A DNA stretch of 64,000 nt from Nitrobacteraceae bacterium AZCC 1564. Its GTDB lineage: Bacteria; Pseudomonadota; Alphaproteobacteria; Rhizobiales; Xanthobacteraceae. Below, in pieces: positions 48,996-58,179 of this stretch (positions within the stretch are counted from its first letter, which is position 1; every line of letters begins with the position of its first letter). The notes beneath the pieces are model-generated. The model saw nothing but the letters and a program-made list of their open reading frames with translations, was not told the origin of the DNA and made no database searches. The DNA is taken from NCBI GenBank assembly GCA_036924835.1, contig JBAGRR010000001.1, positions 3,611,001 to 3,675,000 on the forward strand, read 5' to 3'. The translations under genes and the position numbers were made by a program.

Positions 48996-50543
48996 TTGCA
49001 CGAATTTGAATGGATGGTTGGTTTGTTGATTGGGGCGATGCTGCTCTCGGCATTGGCGCGACGGCTCGGCATCCCTTATCCGACATTTCTGGCGCTCGGC
49101 GGAATCGCCATCGCGTTTATTCCCAATTCGCCGGCCTGGACGCTTGAGCCCGACCTCGCGCTCGCGCTGTTCGTCGCGCCCGTGCTGCTCGACGCTGCTT
49201 TTGATACGTCGATGCGTGATCTGCGCGACAACTGGCTGCCGGTCGCGACGCTGGTGGTGGTTGCGGTCGCCGCTACGACGGCCGCCGTTGCTGTAGTCGT
49301 GCGCTGGTTGGTGCCTGATATGCCGATCGCTGCCGCAATCGCGCTGGGAGCCATTGTGGCGCCGCCGGATGCCGCAGCGGCGACGACGGTGCTTCGCAGT
49401 GTGAAGTTGCCCTATCGGATTCTGAAGATTCTCGAGGGCGAAAGTTTGCTTAACGATGCCAGTGCCCTGTTGATTTACCGTGTCGCAGTCGGTGCGGCAG
49501 TGGCGTCGTCACTCAGTGTAAGCCATGTGGCGCCGATCCTTGCCGCTGCGGTGTTTGGCAGCTTTATCGTTGGCTTCGTGCTTGGGCGGATCGCGTTGGT
49601 GATCAATCGCTCTATCAAAGACATTCCATCCGTCATCATTGTTCAATTCGTCGGCACGTTCGTGGTGTGGATTTTGGCAGAACAAATAGGCCTGTCGGGC
49701 ATTCTGACCATCGTCGTCTATGCGGTGACGCTTGCGCGCAGTGCGCCGGCCGATACACCGGCACGGATTCGTGTACCGTCCTACGCGGTGTGGGAGACCG
49801 CGGTGTTTCTGCTGAACGTTCTCGCCTTCATCCTGATCGGGATGCAGTTGCGCCCGATCTGGGAAGGGTTCGATACGTCGCTGCGCTGGCAGTACAGCAT
49901 AGTTGCCGGCGCTGTTCTTGTGACCGTGATCGTGACGCGCATTGCCTGGGTGATGAGCTACAACACGGTGCTGAGGGCTGCGATCCGTCACTTCGGCTAC
50001 AAGCCGCGCCGCGCGACGCTGTCACGCCCGACCTTTAAAGGTGGTCTTCTTGTCTCCTGGTGTGGGATGCGGGGTATCGTGACGCTGGCGGCAGCCTTCG
50101 CGCTGCCGGAAGGCTTTCCGCATCGGAACCTGATTCTGCTGTGCGCATTTGCGGTCGTGCTCGGCACGCTGGTCATCAATGGCGTGACGCTGCGCCCACT
50201 AATCGGCTGGCTTGCACTTGAGGACGATGATCCCGTTCCGCACGAGGTCGGCTGGGCGCGTCGTGCGGCGTTTCATGCAGCGCTTGAAGCCATTAATGGC
50301 GACACGTCTGCAGAAGCAGAAATGCTGCGGCTCGAATACCAGCAGATGCTCGACAAGGCTGAAAGCGATCCCAACGGGTTAATGTCGAGCGAACTGCCCG
50401 CGGATCCGCTGCGCCGCCAGGCCATCAGTGCCGCGCGGCGTGTGCTTTTTGAGATGCGGAGTTCCGGTGAGATCGGCGACGACGCGTTTCACCGGTTGGA
50501 AGAGGAATTCGACTGGGCCGAATTGAGCGCGGCGGCGTCGTAA
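48996..50543 (+). CDS. CPA1-family Na+/H+ antiporter
   Basis: 515 residues from a TTG start with GGGGAG 9 nt upstream. About 12 membrane spans; APPDAAAATTVL and EGESLLNDASALL are the CPA1 core motifs with the ion-binding aspartates, and the C-terminal ~100 residues are a cytoplasmic helical tail. Exchanges Na+ or K+ for protons for pH and salt homeostasis. Ends facing carA across a strong hairpin. Confidence 0.9.
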   Translation: MHEFEWMVGLLIGAMLLSALARRLGIPYPTFLALGGIAIAFIPNSPAWTLEPDLALALFVAPVLLDAAFDTSMRDLRDNWLPVATLVVVAVAATTAAVAVVVRWLVPDMPIAAAIALGAIVAPPDAAAATTVLRSVKLPYRILKILEGESLLNDASALLIYRVAVGAAVASSLSVSHVAPILAAAVFGSFIVGFVLGRIALVINRSIKDIPSVIIVQFVGTFVVWILAEQIGLSGILTIVVYAVTLARSAPADTPARIRVPSYAVWETAVFLLNVLAFILIGMQLRPIWEGFDTSLRWQYSIVAGAVLVTVIVTRIAWVMSYNTVLRAAIRHFGYKPRRATLSRPTFKGGLLVSWCGMRGIVTLAAAFALPEGFPHRNLILLCAFAVVLGTLVINGVTLRPLIGWLALEDDDPVPHEVGWARRAAFHAALEAINGDTSAEAEMLRLEYQQMLDKAESDPNGLMSSELPADPLRRQAISAARRVLFEMRSSGEIGDDAFHRLEEEFDWAELSAAAS

Positions 50544-50561
50544 AGTCGTAAAAATGAGGCG

Positions 50562-50588
50562 TTTCCTCTCCCGTTACGGGAGAGGAAA
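50562..50588. terminator. bidirectional hairpin between antiporter gene and carA
   Basis: A perfect 12-bp stem, TTTCCTCTCCCG with CGGGAGAGGAAA, around TTA. It lies between convergent genes; A/T ends on both arms fit a two-way terminator. Confidence 0.65.
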
Positions 50589-50592
50589 GGTA

Positions 50593-51783
50593 TCAGGCGC
50601 GCTTCTTCTCGCGCATCAGCTCGGCGAAGCGCTTGAACAGGTAATGCGAGTCGCGCGGGCCGGGTGAAGCTTCCGGGTGGTACTGCACCGAGAACACGGG
50701 CTTGTCCTTCAGCGCGATGCCACAGTTGGATTCGTCAAACAGCGAGATATGCGTTTGTTCGACGTTGTCCGGTAGCGTGGTCTTGTCCACGGCGAAGCCG
50801 TGATTCATCGAGGTGATCTCGACCTTGCCGGTGGTCATGTCTTTCACCGGGTGATTCGCCCCGTGATGGCCCTGATGCATTTTCACGGTCTTGCCGCCGA
50901 CGGCGAGGCCGAGCATCTGGTGCCCAAGGCAAATGCCGAACGTCGGCGTGCCGGATTCGATCACCTTCTTAATCACAGGAACGGCGTATTCACCGGTCGC
51001 GGCTGGATCGCCGGGACCGTTGGATAGAAACACGCCATCCGGGTTCATCGCCAGAATATCGTCGGCCGACGTCTTGGCATTGACCACTGTGACCTTGCAG
51101 CCTTCGCCCGCAAGCAGCCGGAGGATGTTGCGCTTGATCCCGTAGTCGATCGCGACGACGTTGAATTCCGGTTTATCCTGCCGGCCGAAGCCCTTGTCCC
51201 ATTGCCAAGGCGTTTCGTTCCAGTCGAAGCGCTGAGCGCTGGTGACCATTGGCACGAGGTCCATGCCTTCCAGGCCCGGCCACTCGCGGGCTTCTTCCTT
51301 CAGGCCGTGCAGATCGAATTTGCCGTCCTTGGCATGTGCGATCACCGCGTTCGGCATGCCCTTGCTGCGGATCAGGGCCGTCAGCGCACGCGTGTCGATG
51401 CCGGCCAGGCCAATAATGCCGCGCGCCTTCAGCCACTGGTCGAGGTGCTTCGTCGCCCGGTAATTCGATGGATCGGTAATCGACGCGCGCAGGATCACCC
51501 CGCGGGCACCTGGCGTCGCCGCCATGTTCACCGTCTCGATATCTTCGTCGTTGGTGCCGACGTTACCGATATGGGGGAAAGTAAAAGTAATGAGCTGCCC
51601 GGCGTAGGATGGATCGGTGAGGATCTCCTCATAGCCGGTCATGGCGGTGTTGAAGCAGACTTCGCCCACAGCCTGGCCTTCCGCGCCGAGGCCGAAGCCT
51701 TCCAGCACGGTGCCGTCGGCGAGCACGAGGAGCGCGGTCGGTTTGAGGTCCGGCCAAGCTGAGGAATTATCGGATGTTGTCAT
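50593..51783 (-). CDS. carA: carbamoyl-phosphate synthase small subunit
   Basis: 396 residues. The N-terminal CarA domain begins LVLADGTVLEGFGLGAEGQAVGEV; the C-terminal class I glutamine amidotransferase has the nucleophilic Cys in GICLGHQ and the His/Glu pair in YHPEASPGPRDS. It supplies ammonia from glutamine to CarB. carA is separated from carB by four genes. In many Alphaproteobacteria carA sits near yqeY and dnaG, and here those two follow at 57 and 63 kb. Confidence 0.98.
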   Translation of the reverse strand: MTTSDNSSAWPDLKPTALLVLADGTVLEGFGLGAEGQAVGEVCFNTAMTGYEEILTDPSYAGQLITFTFPHIGNVGTNDEDIETVNMAATPGARGVILRASITDPSNYRATKHLDQWLKARGIIGLAGIDTRALTALIRSKGMPNAVIAHAKDGKFDLHGLKEEAREWPGLEGMDLVPMVTSAQRFDWNETPWQWDKGFGRQDKPEFNVVAIDYGIKRNILRLLAGEGCKVTVVNAKTSADDILAMNPDGVFLSNGPGDPAATGEYAVPVIKKVIESGTPTFGICLGHQMLGLAVGGKTVKMHQGHHGANHPVKDMTTGKVEITSMNHGFAVDKTTLPDNVEQTHISLFDESNCGIALKDKPVFSVQYHPEASPGPRDSHYLFKRFAELMREKKRA

Positions 51784-51938
51784 AAGCCTATGACATAACC
51801 CTTGCGCTGCGGCGCGTCAAAGGCGGAAAGGTCTGAAATTCATGCCATTTGCACATATTTGACACCCGCCAAGCGCCCCCTAATCTGCCTTTCAGCCGCG
51901 GGAACAGAATAAGCGGTAACAGGGCGGGAGACAGGTTA

Positions 51939-53531
51939 ATGAACTCAGCGGGGAATACGCCGGATTTGAGCCAGATCCATTCCGGCGGCGCGATCGGTGG
52001 ACTGATTGTCAACGCGATTGCACGGTTCGGGGACCGGCCCGCCATGGCTGATGGCCGCGTGCGGTGGACCTACAAAGAATTCGGCGACGTGGTCACCCGT
52101 TTCATCGCCCTGTTTCGCTCGCTAGGTCTGAAGAAGGGCAGCGCGTTGTCGATCCTCTCCAGCAACCGTGCTGAAGCGTGGGCGGCGATCTGCGCGGCAC
52201 TGGTCATGGGTGTGCGCTACACGCCGCTGCACCCGATGGCGGCGGAGGACGATCATGCCTTCATCATCGAGGATGCCGAAATTGATGTGTTGATCGTCGA
52301 GGGCGGCAAGTTCGCCGCGCGCGGAATGGCGATCAAGGCGCGGGTCCCCGGGCTTAAGCATCTGCTGTCGTTTGGCCCAATGGAAGGCGCGCGCGATGTG
52401 ATCCCCGTTCTGGATGATGTCGCGCCTGCGCCATTGGTGGACGAAAGTGCGGCGCACGAAATAGCGTTTCTCGCCTACACCGGCGGTACCACCGGCCGTT
52501 CCAAGGGCGTCATGCTGTCTCACCGTGCGCTCGTGACGATGACGTTGCTCATGTTCGGCGATTGGGACTGGCCGCAGGAGATCCGCTTCCTGGCTGCTAC
52601 GCCGATCAGTCATTCCGCGGGCGTGACGCTGTTTCCGGTGATGATGCGCGGCGGCTTGATGCGGCTGGTGCAGGGTTTTGATGCTGAAGTGTACGCGGGC
52701 GTGGTGGCCGCAGAGAAGATCAACGCAACGTTCCTGGTGCCGACGCTGATCTATGCGCTGATCGACAATGCAGACTTGCGCGCGCGTCACGATCTCTCCT
52801 CGCTTGAGACAATCATCTATGGCGCGGCGCCGATGTCACCGGATCGACTGCTCGAAGGCATGACGATCTTCGGCAAGGTGTTCGTGCAGCTTTACGGGCA
52901 GACCGAGGCGCCGCAGATCATCACCGCGATGCGCAAGTGCGATCATGATGAGACGAAGCCACACAGGTTCGGCTCCTGCGGACGGCCGAGCCCAATGGTC
53001 GATGTCAAATTGTTTGACGCCGAGATGCGCGAAGTCGGCGTCGGCGAGCCGGGCGAGATTTGCGTGCGCGGCCCGCTGGTGATGGATGGCTATTGGAAGC
53101 GTCCAGACGCAAACGCTGAAACTTTCAAGGGCGGCTGGCTGCACACCGGAGATGTCGCGATCCGGGATGAGGAAGGCTATTTCTATATCGTTGATCGCAC
53201 CAAGGACATGATCATCTCCGGCGGATTCAATATTTATCCGCGCGAAGTGGAAGACGCGCTGATGTCCCACCAGGCGGTAGCGTCAGCCGCGGTGATCGGC
53301 ATTCCGGACGACAAATGGGGAGAGGCTGTGAAGGCGTTCGTCGTCCTGAAAGCCGGCGCCATGACCCGCGCGACGGAACTGCAGGCGCATGTGAAGGACA
53401 AGCGCGGCGCGCCGTGGTCGCCGAAGACCATCGACTTCGTTGACGTGATTCCGGTCACTGGGCTTGGCAAGATCGATCGCAAGGCCCTGCGGGCGCCATA
53501 CTGGCAGGGCCGTACACGCGGAGTGGCCTAG
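51939..53531 (+). CDS. AMP-dependent acyl-CoA synthetase
   Basis: 530 residues from MNSAGNTPDLSQIH with GGGAGACAGG upstream; the open frame to 51849 overlaps the carA promoter region. AMP-binding motif AYTGGTTGRSKG, YGQTE, GWLHTGD and the C-terminal catalytic lysine in GLGKIDRKAL are intact. It activates a carboxylic acid, probably a fatty or aromatic acid, to its CoA ester. Exact substrate unknown. Confidence 0.92.
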   Translation: MNSAGNTPDLSQIHSGGAIGGLIVNAIARFGDRPAMADGRVRWTYKEFGDVVTRFIALFRSLGLKKGSALSILSSNRAEAWAAICAALVMGVRYTPLHPMAAEDDHAFIIEDAEIDVLIVEGGKFAARGMAIKARVPGLKHLLSFGPMEGARDVIPVLDDVAPAPLVDESAAHEIAFLAYTGGTTGRSKGVMLSHRALVTMTLLMFGDWDWPQEIRFLAATPISHSAGVTLFPVMMRGGLMRLVQGFDAEVYAGVVAAEKINATFLVPTLIYALIDNADLRARHDLSSLETIIYGAAPMSPDRLLEGMTIFGKVFVQLYGQTEAPQIITAMRKCDHDETKPHRFGSCGRPSPMVDVKLFDAEMREVGVGEPGEICVRGPLVMDGYWKRPDANAETFKGGWLHTGDVAIRDEEGYFYIVDRTKDMIISGGFNIYPREVEDALMSHQAVASAAVIGIPDDKWGEAVKAFVVLKAGAMTRATELQAHVKDKRGAPWSPKTIDFVDVIPVTGLGKIDRKALRAPYWQGRTRGVA

Positions 53532-53566
53532 CTTCGCTGCTGACTCTTATTAAATGCCCGGCGGCA

Positions 53567-54181
53567 TCACCGCGCCCGCGACAACGCGAGCCAGATGCCA
53601 CCGCCGATCATGAACCCACCCGAGATGCGTGAGATCAGGCGCGCCCGCCGCGCCGAGAGAATCTTGCCGGCACGGCCTGCCAGCAGTGCATAGGAACCGT
53701 CCGACAAGGCCGCGATGATCATGAAAGTGATGCCGAGCAGCACCACCTGCGGAAGATGATCGCGCTGCATGTCGACGAATTGCGGGATGAAGGCGCCGAA
53801 GAACACCAGCACTTTCGGATTGCTGAGCAGCACGAGAAACCCCTGCAGGAAAAAGCCTCCGCGTGGCGGCGGAAGTTTCTCGTCGGAGCCGAGCAGAGCA
53901 GGCGCGCGGATCAACTTGATGCCGAGCCAGACCAGATAGGCGGCGCCGGCCAGCCGCACCCATTCGAACCAGTAACCCATCGTCGCCATCAGTGACGTCA
54001 GCCCGACGGCAATGATGCCGATCACAATGGCGAGCCCGAGTTGCGCGCCTGCAATATTGGTGAGCGCGGCACGCGTGCCGTAGCGCAAGCCATTGGCAAT
54101 CACGAGCGTAACGATCGGGCCGGGGAGGATCGCCAGCGCGACGCAGGCGGCGACATAAGCGAGATAGAGCTGAAATGACAT
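53567..54181 (-). CDS. LysE/RhtB-family amino-acid exporter
   Basis: 204 residues from MSFQLYLAYVAACVALAILPGP; the longer frame runs through the neighbouring promoter and is rejected. Six predicted spans with the family PGP motif and NPKVLVFFGAFIPQF in the centre. It exports an amino acid or homoserine-lactone-like compound. Divergent from the arsR-like gene. Confidence 0.9.
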   Translation of the reverse strand: MSFQLYLAYVAACVALAILPGPIVTLVIANGLRYGTRAALTNIAGAQLGLAIVIGIIAVGLTSLMATMGYWFEWVRLAGAAYLVWLGIKLIRAPALLGSDEKLPPPRGGFFLQGFLVLLSNPKVLVFFGAFIPQFVDMQRDHLPQVVLLGITFMIIAALSDGSYALLAGRAGKILSARRARLISRISGGFMIGGGIWLALSRAR

Positions 54182-54262
54182 GATGCTTCCGATGGCTGCT
54201 GTCGCATCAAAGAATGAGATTTCGCGCAAACGCAAGCGACGTGAGCCGTTTTCGTTTGGCGC

Positions 54263-54292
54263 TTGACAGGCAACCATTTGGTTGCCTATAAT
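54263..54292 (+). promoter_or_regulatory. consensus promoter with operator in the spacer
   Basis: TTGACA (54263-54268) and TATAAT (54287-54292) are perfect consensus boxes. The 18-bp spacer GGCAACCATTTGGTTGCC is a perfect inverted repeat (8+2+8), an ideal place for a repressor to block RNA polymerase. Only seven bases separate TATAAT from the ATG at 54300, so the transcript should start at or next to the initiation codon. Confidence 0.88.
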
Positions 54293-54299
54293 TTGGACC

Positions 54300-54614
54300 A
54301 TGGATGAAGTCTTCAAGGCGCTGGCCGATGTTTCACGACGCTCGCTGCTGGATCGGCTTCATGCCCGCAACGGACAGACGTTGCTCGAACTCTGCGACGG
54401 CCTCGCCATGACGCGGCAGGCCGTGACCAAGCACCTTGCGATTCTGGAAGCGGCCAATCTTGTGACGTCGATTAAGCATGGTCGCGAAAAGCTGCACTAC
54501 CTGAATCCGGTGCCGATCCATGAGATCGGTGAGCGGTGGATCAAGAAATTCGAGCGCGGCAAGCTGGCCGCGCTCAGCGAATTGAAACGGCAATTGGAGA
54601 AGCGTGATGAGTAA
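54300..54614 (+). CDS. ArsR-family regulator
   Basis: 104 residues. A winged helix typical of ArsR/SmtB (FKALADVSRRSLLDRLHARNGQTLLELCDGLAMTRQAVTKHLAILEAANLV). No metal-binding cysteine cluster is evident, so it belongs to the SdpR-like non-metal group found next to SRPBCC/AHSA1 genes. Two overlapping SRPBCC genes follow. It probably represses its own operon through the palindrome in the promoter spacer. The mRNA is predicted to be leaderless. Confidence 0.93.
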   Translation: MDEVFKALADVSRRSLLDRLHARNGQTLLELCDGLAMTRQAVTKHLAILEAANLVTSIKHGREKLHYLNPVPIHEIGERWIKKFERGKLAALSELKRQLEKRDE

Positions 54615-55080
54615 ACCGGAATTCGTTTACGTCACCTTTATCGAGACCACTGTTGAGAAGCTGTGGGATGCACTGACCAGCAGCGAGTTCTCGCGACGTT
54701 ACTGGTTCGGAACTGAGGTCGTCTCGGACTGGACAGTCGGCTCGTCCTTCGCGCTCGTGATGGATGGTAAAACCACGGACGTCGGCGAGATTCTCGAAGC
54801 GGAAAAGCCGCGGCGGCTTTCCTACACGTTTCGTCATATGCTCAATGAAGCCGCGCGCAAAGAACGGCCGTCGCGCGTCACATTCGTGCTTGAGCCGTAT
54901 GGCAAGCTGGTCAAGCTGACGCTGACCCATGAAGATTTTGCGCCGGAGAGCGTCATCCTGGACGGCATCTCGAAGGGATGGCCGGCCATCCTGTCCAGCC
55001 TGAAATCCATGCTTGAAACCGGTCAGGCGCTGGAAATTCCGTTCAAGGCACTCGATATTGCAGAGGTTCAGCATGATTGA
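54607..55080 (+). CDS. SRPBCC (AHSA1-like) domain protein
   Basis: 157 residues from the ATG at 54607 (GTG one codon earlier), overlapping arsR by 8 nt. The START/Bet v1-like pattern VYVTFIETTVEKLWDALTSSEFSRRYWFG and the C-terminal GWPAILSSLKSMLETG are typical of the AHSA1 group. These proteins have a hydrophobic ligand cavity; the ligand is unknown. Coupled to the regulator. Confidence 0.9.
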   Translation: MSKPEFVYVTFIETTVEKLWDALTSSEFSRRYWFGTEVVSDWTVGSSFALVMDGKTTDVGEILEAEKPRRLSYTFRHMLNEAARKERPSRVTFVLEPYGKLVKLTLTHEDFAPESVILDGISKGWPAILSSLKSMLETGQALEIPFKALDIAEVQHD

Positions 55081-55591
55081 CGTGACCGCCTTCAAGCCAA
55101 CCGTCGTTTACACGATCTACATCGCGTCCACGCCTGGGAAGGTTTGGGAAGCGTTGACGACTGCCGAATTCAGCAAAAAGTACTTCTCCAGCTTCGGTGT
55201 CGAAATCGAATTGAAGGTCGGTGGCCAGTTCCGCGTTAAGGCGCCGGACGGCTCGGATCACATCACGGGCCAAGTTGTCGAATGCGACCCGCCGCGCAAA
55301 TTGACCGTGACGTGGGATGTGAACTGGCCGGGTCTGGTGGAAAAGCTCGGCTCGACGCTCGTGACCTATGATGTCGAGCAGGCAGGCGACTGCGTCCGCC
55401 TGACGATGACGCAGGCCAATGATCGTCCAATCGATGACGATATCCTGTCCGGCGGTCGCATGGGCTGGCCGGCGATTCTCTCCAATCTCAAGAGTTTGCT
55501 CGAGACGGGCAACACGATGGCCATCAAGATGGAGCCGCCGGTGCGAATGCTGGAAGCTCTGAAGAAGTTGGGAATTAAGATTCCATCGTGA
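55073..55591 (+). CDS. SRPBCC (AHSA1-like) domain protein, second copy
   Basis: 172 residues from MIDVTAFKPTVVYTIYI, again overlapping the previous stop by 8 nt. It shares the framework of its neighbour (WEALTTAEFSKKYF, GWPAILSNLKSLLETG), so the two arose by duplication. Last gene of the arsR operon. Ligand unknown. Confidence 0.9.
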   Translation: MIDVTAFKPTVVYTIYIASTPGKVWEALTTAEFSKKYFSSFGVEIELKVGGQFRVKAPDGSDHITGQVVECDPPRKLTVTWDVNWPGLVEKLGSTLVTYDVEQAGDCVRLTMTQANDRPIDDDILSGGRMGWPAILSNLKSLLETGNTMAIKMEPPVRMLEALKKLGIKIPS

Positions 55592-55593
55592 GC

Positions 55594-55663
55594 CGACGGC
55601 TCGGCCGTCGATCTAGCCGGATCGCACCCGGTGTCGCTTCTTTATGACACCGGCTCCGCGATC
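55594..55663. terminator. paired hairpins between convergent genes
   Basis: A small CGACGGC hairpin at 55594-55610 is followed by a larger one at 55620-55663: outer GATCGC/GCGATC, inner CCGGTGTC/GACACCGG. No long T run on the plus strand. It likely ends both the arsR operon and the acyl-CoA synthetase gene. Confidence 0.55.
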
Positions 55664-57273
55664 TAGCCCAACGCGCGCAATTCCCGCCGCAACACCTTGC
55701 CTGTCGCCGTCAGGGGTAGCGCATCCGTGAACTGGATGTGGCGCGGGTATTCGTGGGCGGCGAGTTGCACTTTGACGAAGTCCTGAATCTCGCGAGCCAG
55801 CGCATCGCTCGGTTCACGTCCCGGACGCAGCACGATCCATGCCTTGATGGCTTCGGTGCGGATCGAATCGGGAATGCCGACCACGGCGGCCATCGCCACC
55901 GCGGGATGTTTCAATAACGTGTGCTCAATTTCGGACGGGCCGATGCGATAGCCTGCGCTGGTGATGACGTCATCCTCGCGGCTGACGTACCAGAAGTAGC
56001 CGTCGTCATCCTGCACGCCGAGATCGCCCGTCAGCAGAAAGCCACCGGCGTATTTCTTCGAAGTCGCGTCTGGATTGCTCCAGTATTCGAGCATCATGCA
56101 TGGGTTCGGTGCGCGCACGCCGATGATGCCACGCTCGCCGCGTGGCAATTCTTCGCCTTGCTCATTGACGATGCGGACGTCGAAGCCCGGTGTTGCCTTG
56201 CCCATCGAGCCTGGCTTGATCGGAAACAGGCTCGAATTGTTGCCGACCACGAGATTGCATTCGGTTTGGCCGTAGATTTCATGGGCGTTGACGCCGAACG
56301 TCACGCGCACCCAGTCGAGCAGCTCAGCGCCGAGCGACTCGCCACCGGTGAAGATGCTGCGCAGCTTCACGCCGTCGTGTTTGACATCGGCCTGCCGCAT
56401 CAGTTTCAGCGCCGTCGGCGGCAGAAAAACATTGCGAACGTTGTGATCCGCCATCAGTTGCATTGCGGCCTGCGGTTCGAACTTCTTCGCACGATGACCG
56501 AGCATCGGCACGCCGTGGTACCAGGCCGGGAACAGCGCATCGAACAGGCCGCCGATCCAGGCCCAGTCGGCCGGCGTCCACATCAGGTCACCGGGTTTCG
56601 GGAAGAAGTCATGGGCCATCTCCACATTCGGCAGATGACCGAGCAGCACGCGGTGCGCGTGCAACGCGCCCTTCGGGTTTCCCGTCGTGCCGGACGTATA
56701 GATGATGATGGCGGGATCATCGGCATCGGTGTCGATGGTCGCAAAATCTTCGGATGCTTCCTCGATGGCCTGCCAGAATGGCTTTGCGCCCGCATGGATC
56801 GTTCCGCTGGTGACGTAGATATCCTGCAGATGCGGCAGGCGATCGCGGATTTTGGTCAGCTTATCCCAGCCGCTTTCATCGGTGATGACGGCCTTTGCAT
56901 TGCTGTTGGACAGCCGGAATTCCAGCGCGTCTTCACCGAACAGCGTGAACAGGGGCACCGAAACGAGACCCGAGCGGAATGCCGCGAGGTGGGCGATCGG
57001 CAACTCCACCGATTGCGACAGGAACACGGCGACGCGATCGCCACGCTGCATGCCGTCGGCCTTCAGCACATTGGCAAAGCGCTTGGAGAGGGCGCCCATT
57101 TCATCGAACGACAGCCGCTGCGTGGCGCCGGTTTCGTCAACGTAAATCAGCGCGAGGTTGTCAGAGCCATTTGCATGCCGGTCGCAGCAGGCCGTTGCGA
57201 TGTTGAATCGCTTCGGAACCTCCCAGCGGAAATTCCGGTAGAGATCGTCGTAGCTGCTGGTTTCGGTGAGCAT
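55663..57273 (-). CDS. acyl-CoA synthetase, medium-chain/ACSM-like
   Basis: 536 residues. IIIYTSGTTGNPKGALHAH is the AMP-binding P-loop, TPADWAWIGGLFDALFPAWYHGVP is typical of medium-chain and acetyl-CoA synthetase-like enzymes, YGQTECN and the catalytic lysine in TATGKVLRREL complete the set. Activates a short or medium-chain carboxylate. Monocistronic. Confidence 0.93.
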   Translation of the reverse strand: MLTETSSYDDLYRNFRWEVPKRFNIATACCDRHANGSDNLALIYVDETGATQRLSFDEMGALSKRFANVLKADGMQRGDRVAVFLSQSVELPIAHLAAFRSGLVSVPLFTLFGEDALEFRLSNSNAKAVITDESGWDKLTKIRDRLPHLQDIYVTSGTIHAGAKPFWQAIEEASEDFATIDTDADDPAIIIYTSGTTGNPKGALHAHRVLLGHLPNVEMAHDFFPKPGDLMWTPADWAWIGGLFDALFPAWYHGVPMLGHRAKKFEPQAAMQLMADHNVRNVFLPPTALKLMRQADVKHDGVKLRSIFTGGESLGAELLDWVRVTFGVNAHEIYGQTECNLVVGNNSSLFPIKPGSMGKATPGFDVRIVNEQGEELPRGERGIIGVRAPNPCMMLEYWSNPDATSKKYAGGFLLTGDLGVQDDDGYFWYVSREDDVITSAGYRIGPSEIEHTLLKHPAVAMAAVVGIPDSIRTEAIKAWIVLRPGREPSDALAREIQDFVKVQLAAHEYPRHIQFTDALPLTATGKVLRRELRALG

Positions 57274-57364
57274 GTCGGTGGCCTTCGCGTTTCTTCCCTG
57301 ACTTCTTAGGGTTGACGGGAGCGTAGCGAAGACTCCGGGTCGGCAACAACCGAATAATCACGGC

Positions 57365-57408
57365 AAAAGAAAACTCGCGCCTCCCTGGAAATTGAAGGGA
57401 AGCGCGAG
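57365..57408 (-). terminator. terminator of yqeY
   Basis: On the minus strand CTCGCGC pairs with GCGCGAG, with an inner CCCT/AGGG, and TTTTCTTT follows; 24 nt after the yqeY stop. Confidence 0.82.
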
Positions 57409-57431
57409 CTGGGTTGACGCGATCAGGCCGA

Positions 57432-57887
57432 TTAGTCCGTAAGTGCGGCCTTCACCAGACCGCTGGCCTTGCCGAAGTCCATCTGGCCGGCATATTTCGC
57501 CTTCAAGGCGGCAATCACCTTACCCATGTCTTTCATGCCAGCGGCGCCGGTTTCCGAGATCACGGCGCTAATCGCGGCCTTCACTTCGTCCTCGGACATC
57601 TGCTTGGGCAGATAGGCCGAGATCACCGCGATTTCTGCGCGCTCCTGCTCGGCGAGTTCGGCCCGGCCGCCTTTGTCATAGAGTTCGACCGATTCCTGCC
57701 GCTGCTTGATCATCTTTTGCAGCACGCCAAGAACTTCGTCGTCGCTGAGCGGCGGCTTGCCCTGTCCGCGGGCTTCGATGTCCGCATTCTTCAACGTCGA
57801 ATTGATCATGCGCAGGGTGGAGAGCTTGCGCTCGTCCTTGGCCTTCATCGCCTCCTTGACGGCGTTATTGATGTCATCGCGCAGCAT
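57432..57887 (-). CDS. yqeY: GatB/YqeY domain protein
   Basis: 151 residues, helical. LRDDINNAVKEAMKAKDERKLSTLRMI and the conserved AEQERAEIAVISAYLPKQMSEDEV are the YqeY signature, related to the tRNA-binding tail of GatB. The role is uncertain. Together with carA and dnaG it forms a common alphaproteobacterial neighbourhood, here spread out by several inserted genes. Confidence 0.93.
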   Translation of the reverse strand: MLRDDINNAVKEAMKAKDERKLSTLRMINSTLKNADIEARGQGKPPLSDDEVLGVLQKMIKQRQESVELYDKGGRAELAEQERAEIAVISAYLPKQMSEDEVKAAISAVISETGAAGMKDMGKVIAALKAKYAGQMDFGKASGLVKAALTD

Positions 57888-57970
57888 CGGCGTCTCCTTC
57901 GCGGTCGTGCAATCTGTGTGAAATTATTGTGTGATTTAAGGTGTTTCGCCGCCCCGCACAACCGCCGAGC

Positions 57971-58139
57971 CTAGTGGTCCAATTCTAACATTCGCATCCC
58001 GTTTCAGCAGGCACCGCCTGCGAATGTTAGAATTAAAGGACCACTAGCAAATATAGATTTCTAGTGGAGTTTTGGATTTGACATTCGCTGGGCGTACTCG
58101 CGGCTGGACGGGGAGCGAATGTCAAATCCACTCCACTAG
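57971..58139 (-). repeat. composite palindrome repeat K
   Basis: Reverse orientation: TGGTCC-type palindrome 57971-58047, spacer CAAATATAGATTT (complement of the C-type spacer), TGGAG-type palindrome 58061-58139. Cores ACATTCGC in both. It lies in the gap between yqeY (minus) and the hydrolase end, which holds nothing else but the yqeY promoter. Confidence 0.92.
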
Positions 58140-58179
58140 CGCCGCCAGCGAGGCTGACGCCTGTCGCCGGGGATGGTGT

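Noticed and set aside
55921-57309. 462-codon plus-strand open frame
   Set aside because: Antisense to the acyl-CoA synthetase gene with intact motifs on the minus strand; low-complexity His/Arg-rich translation.
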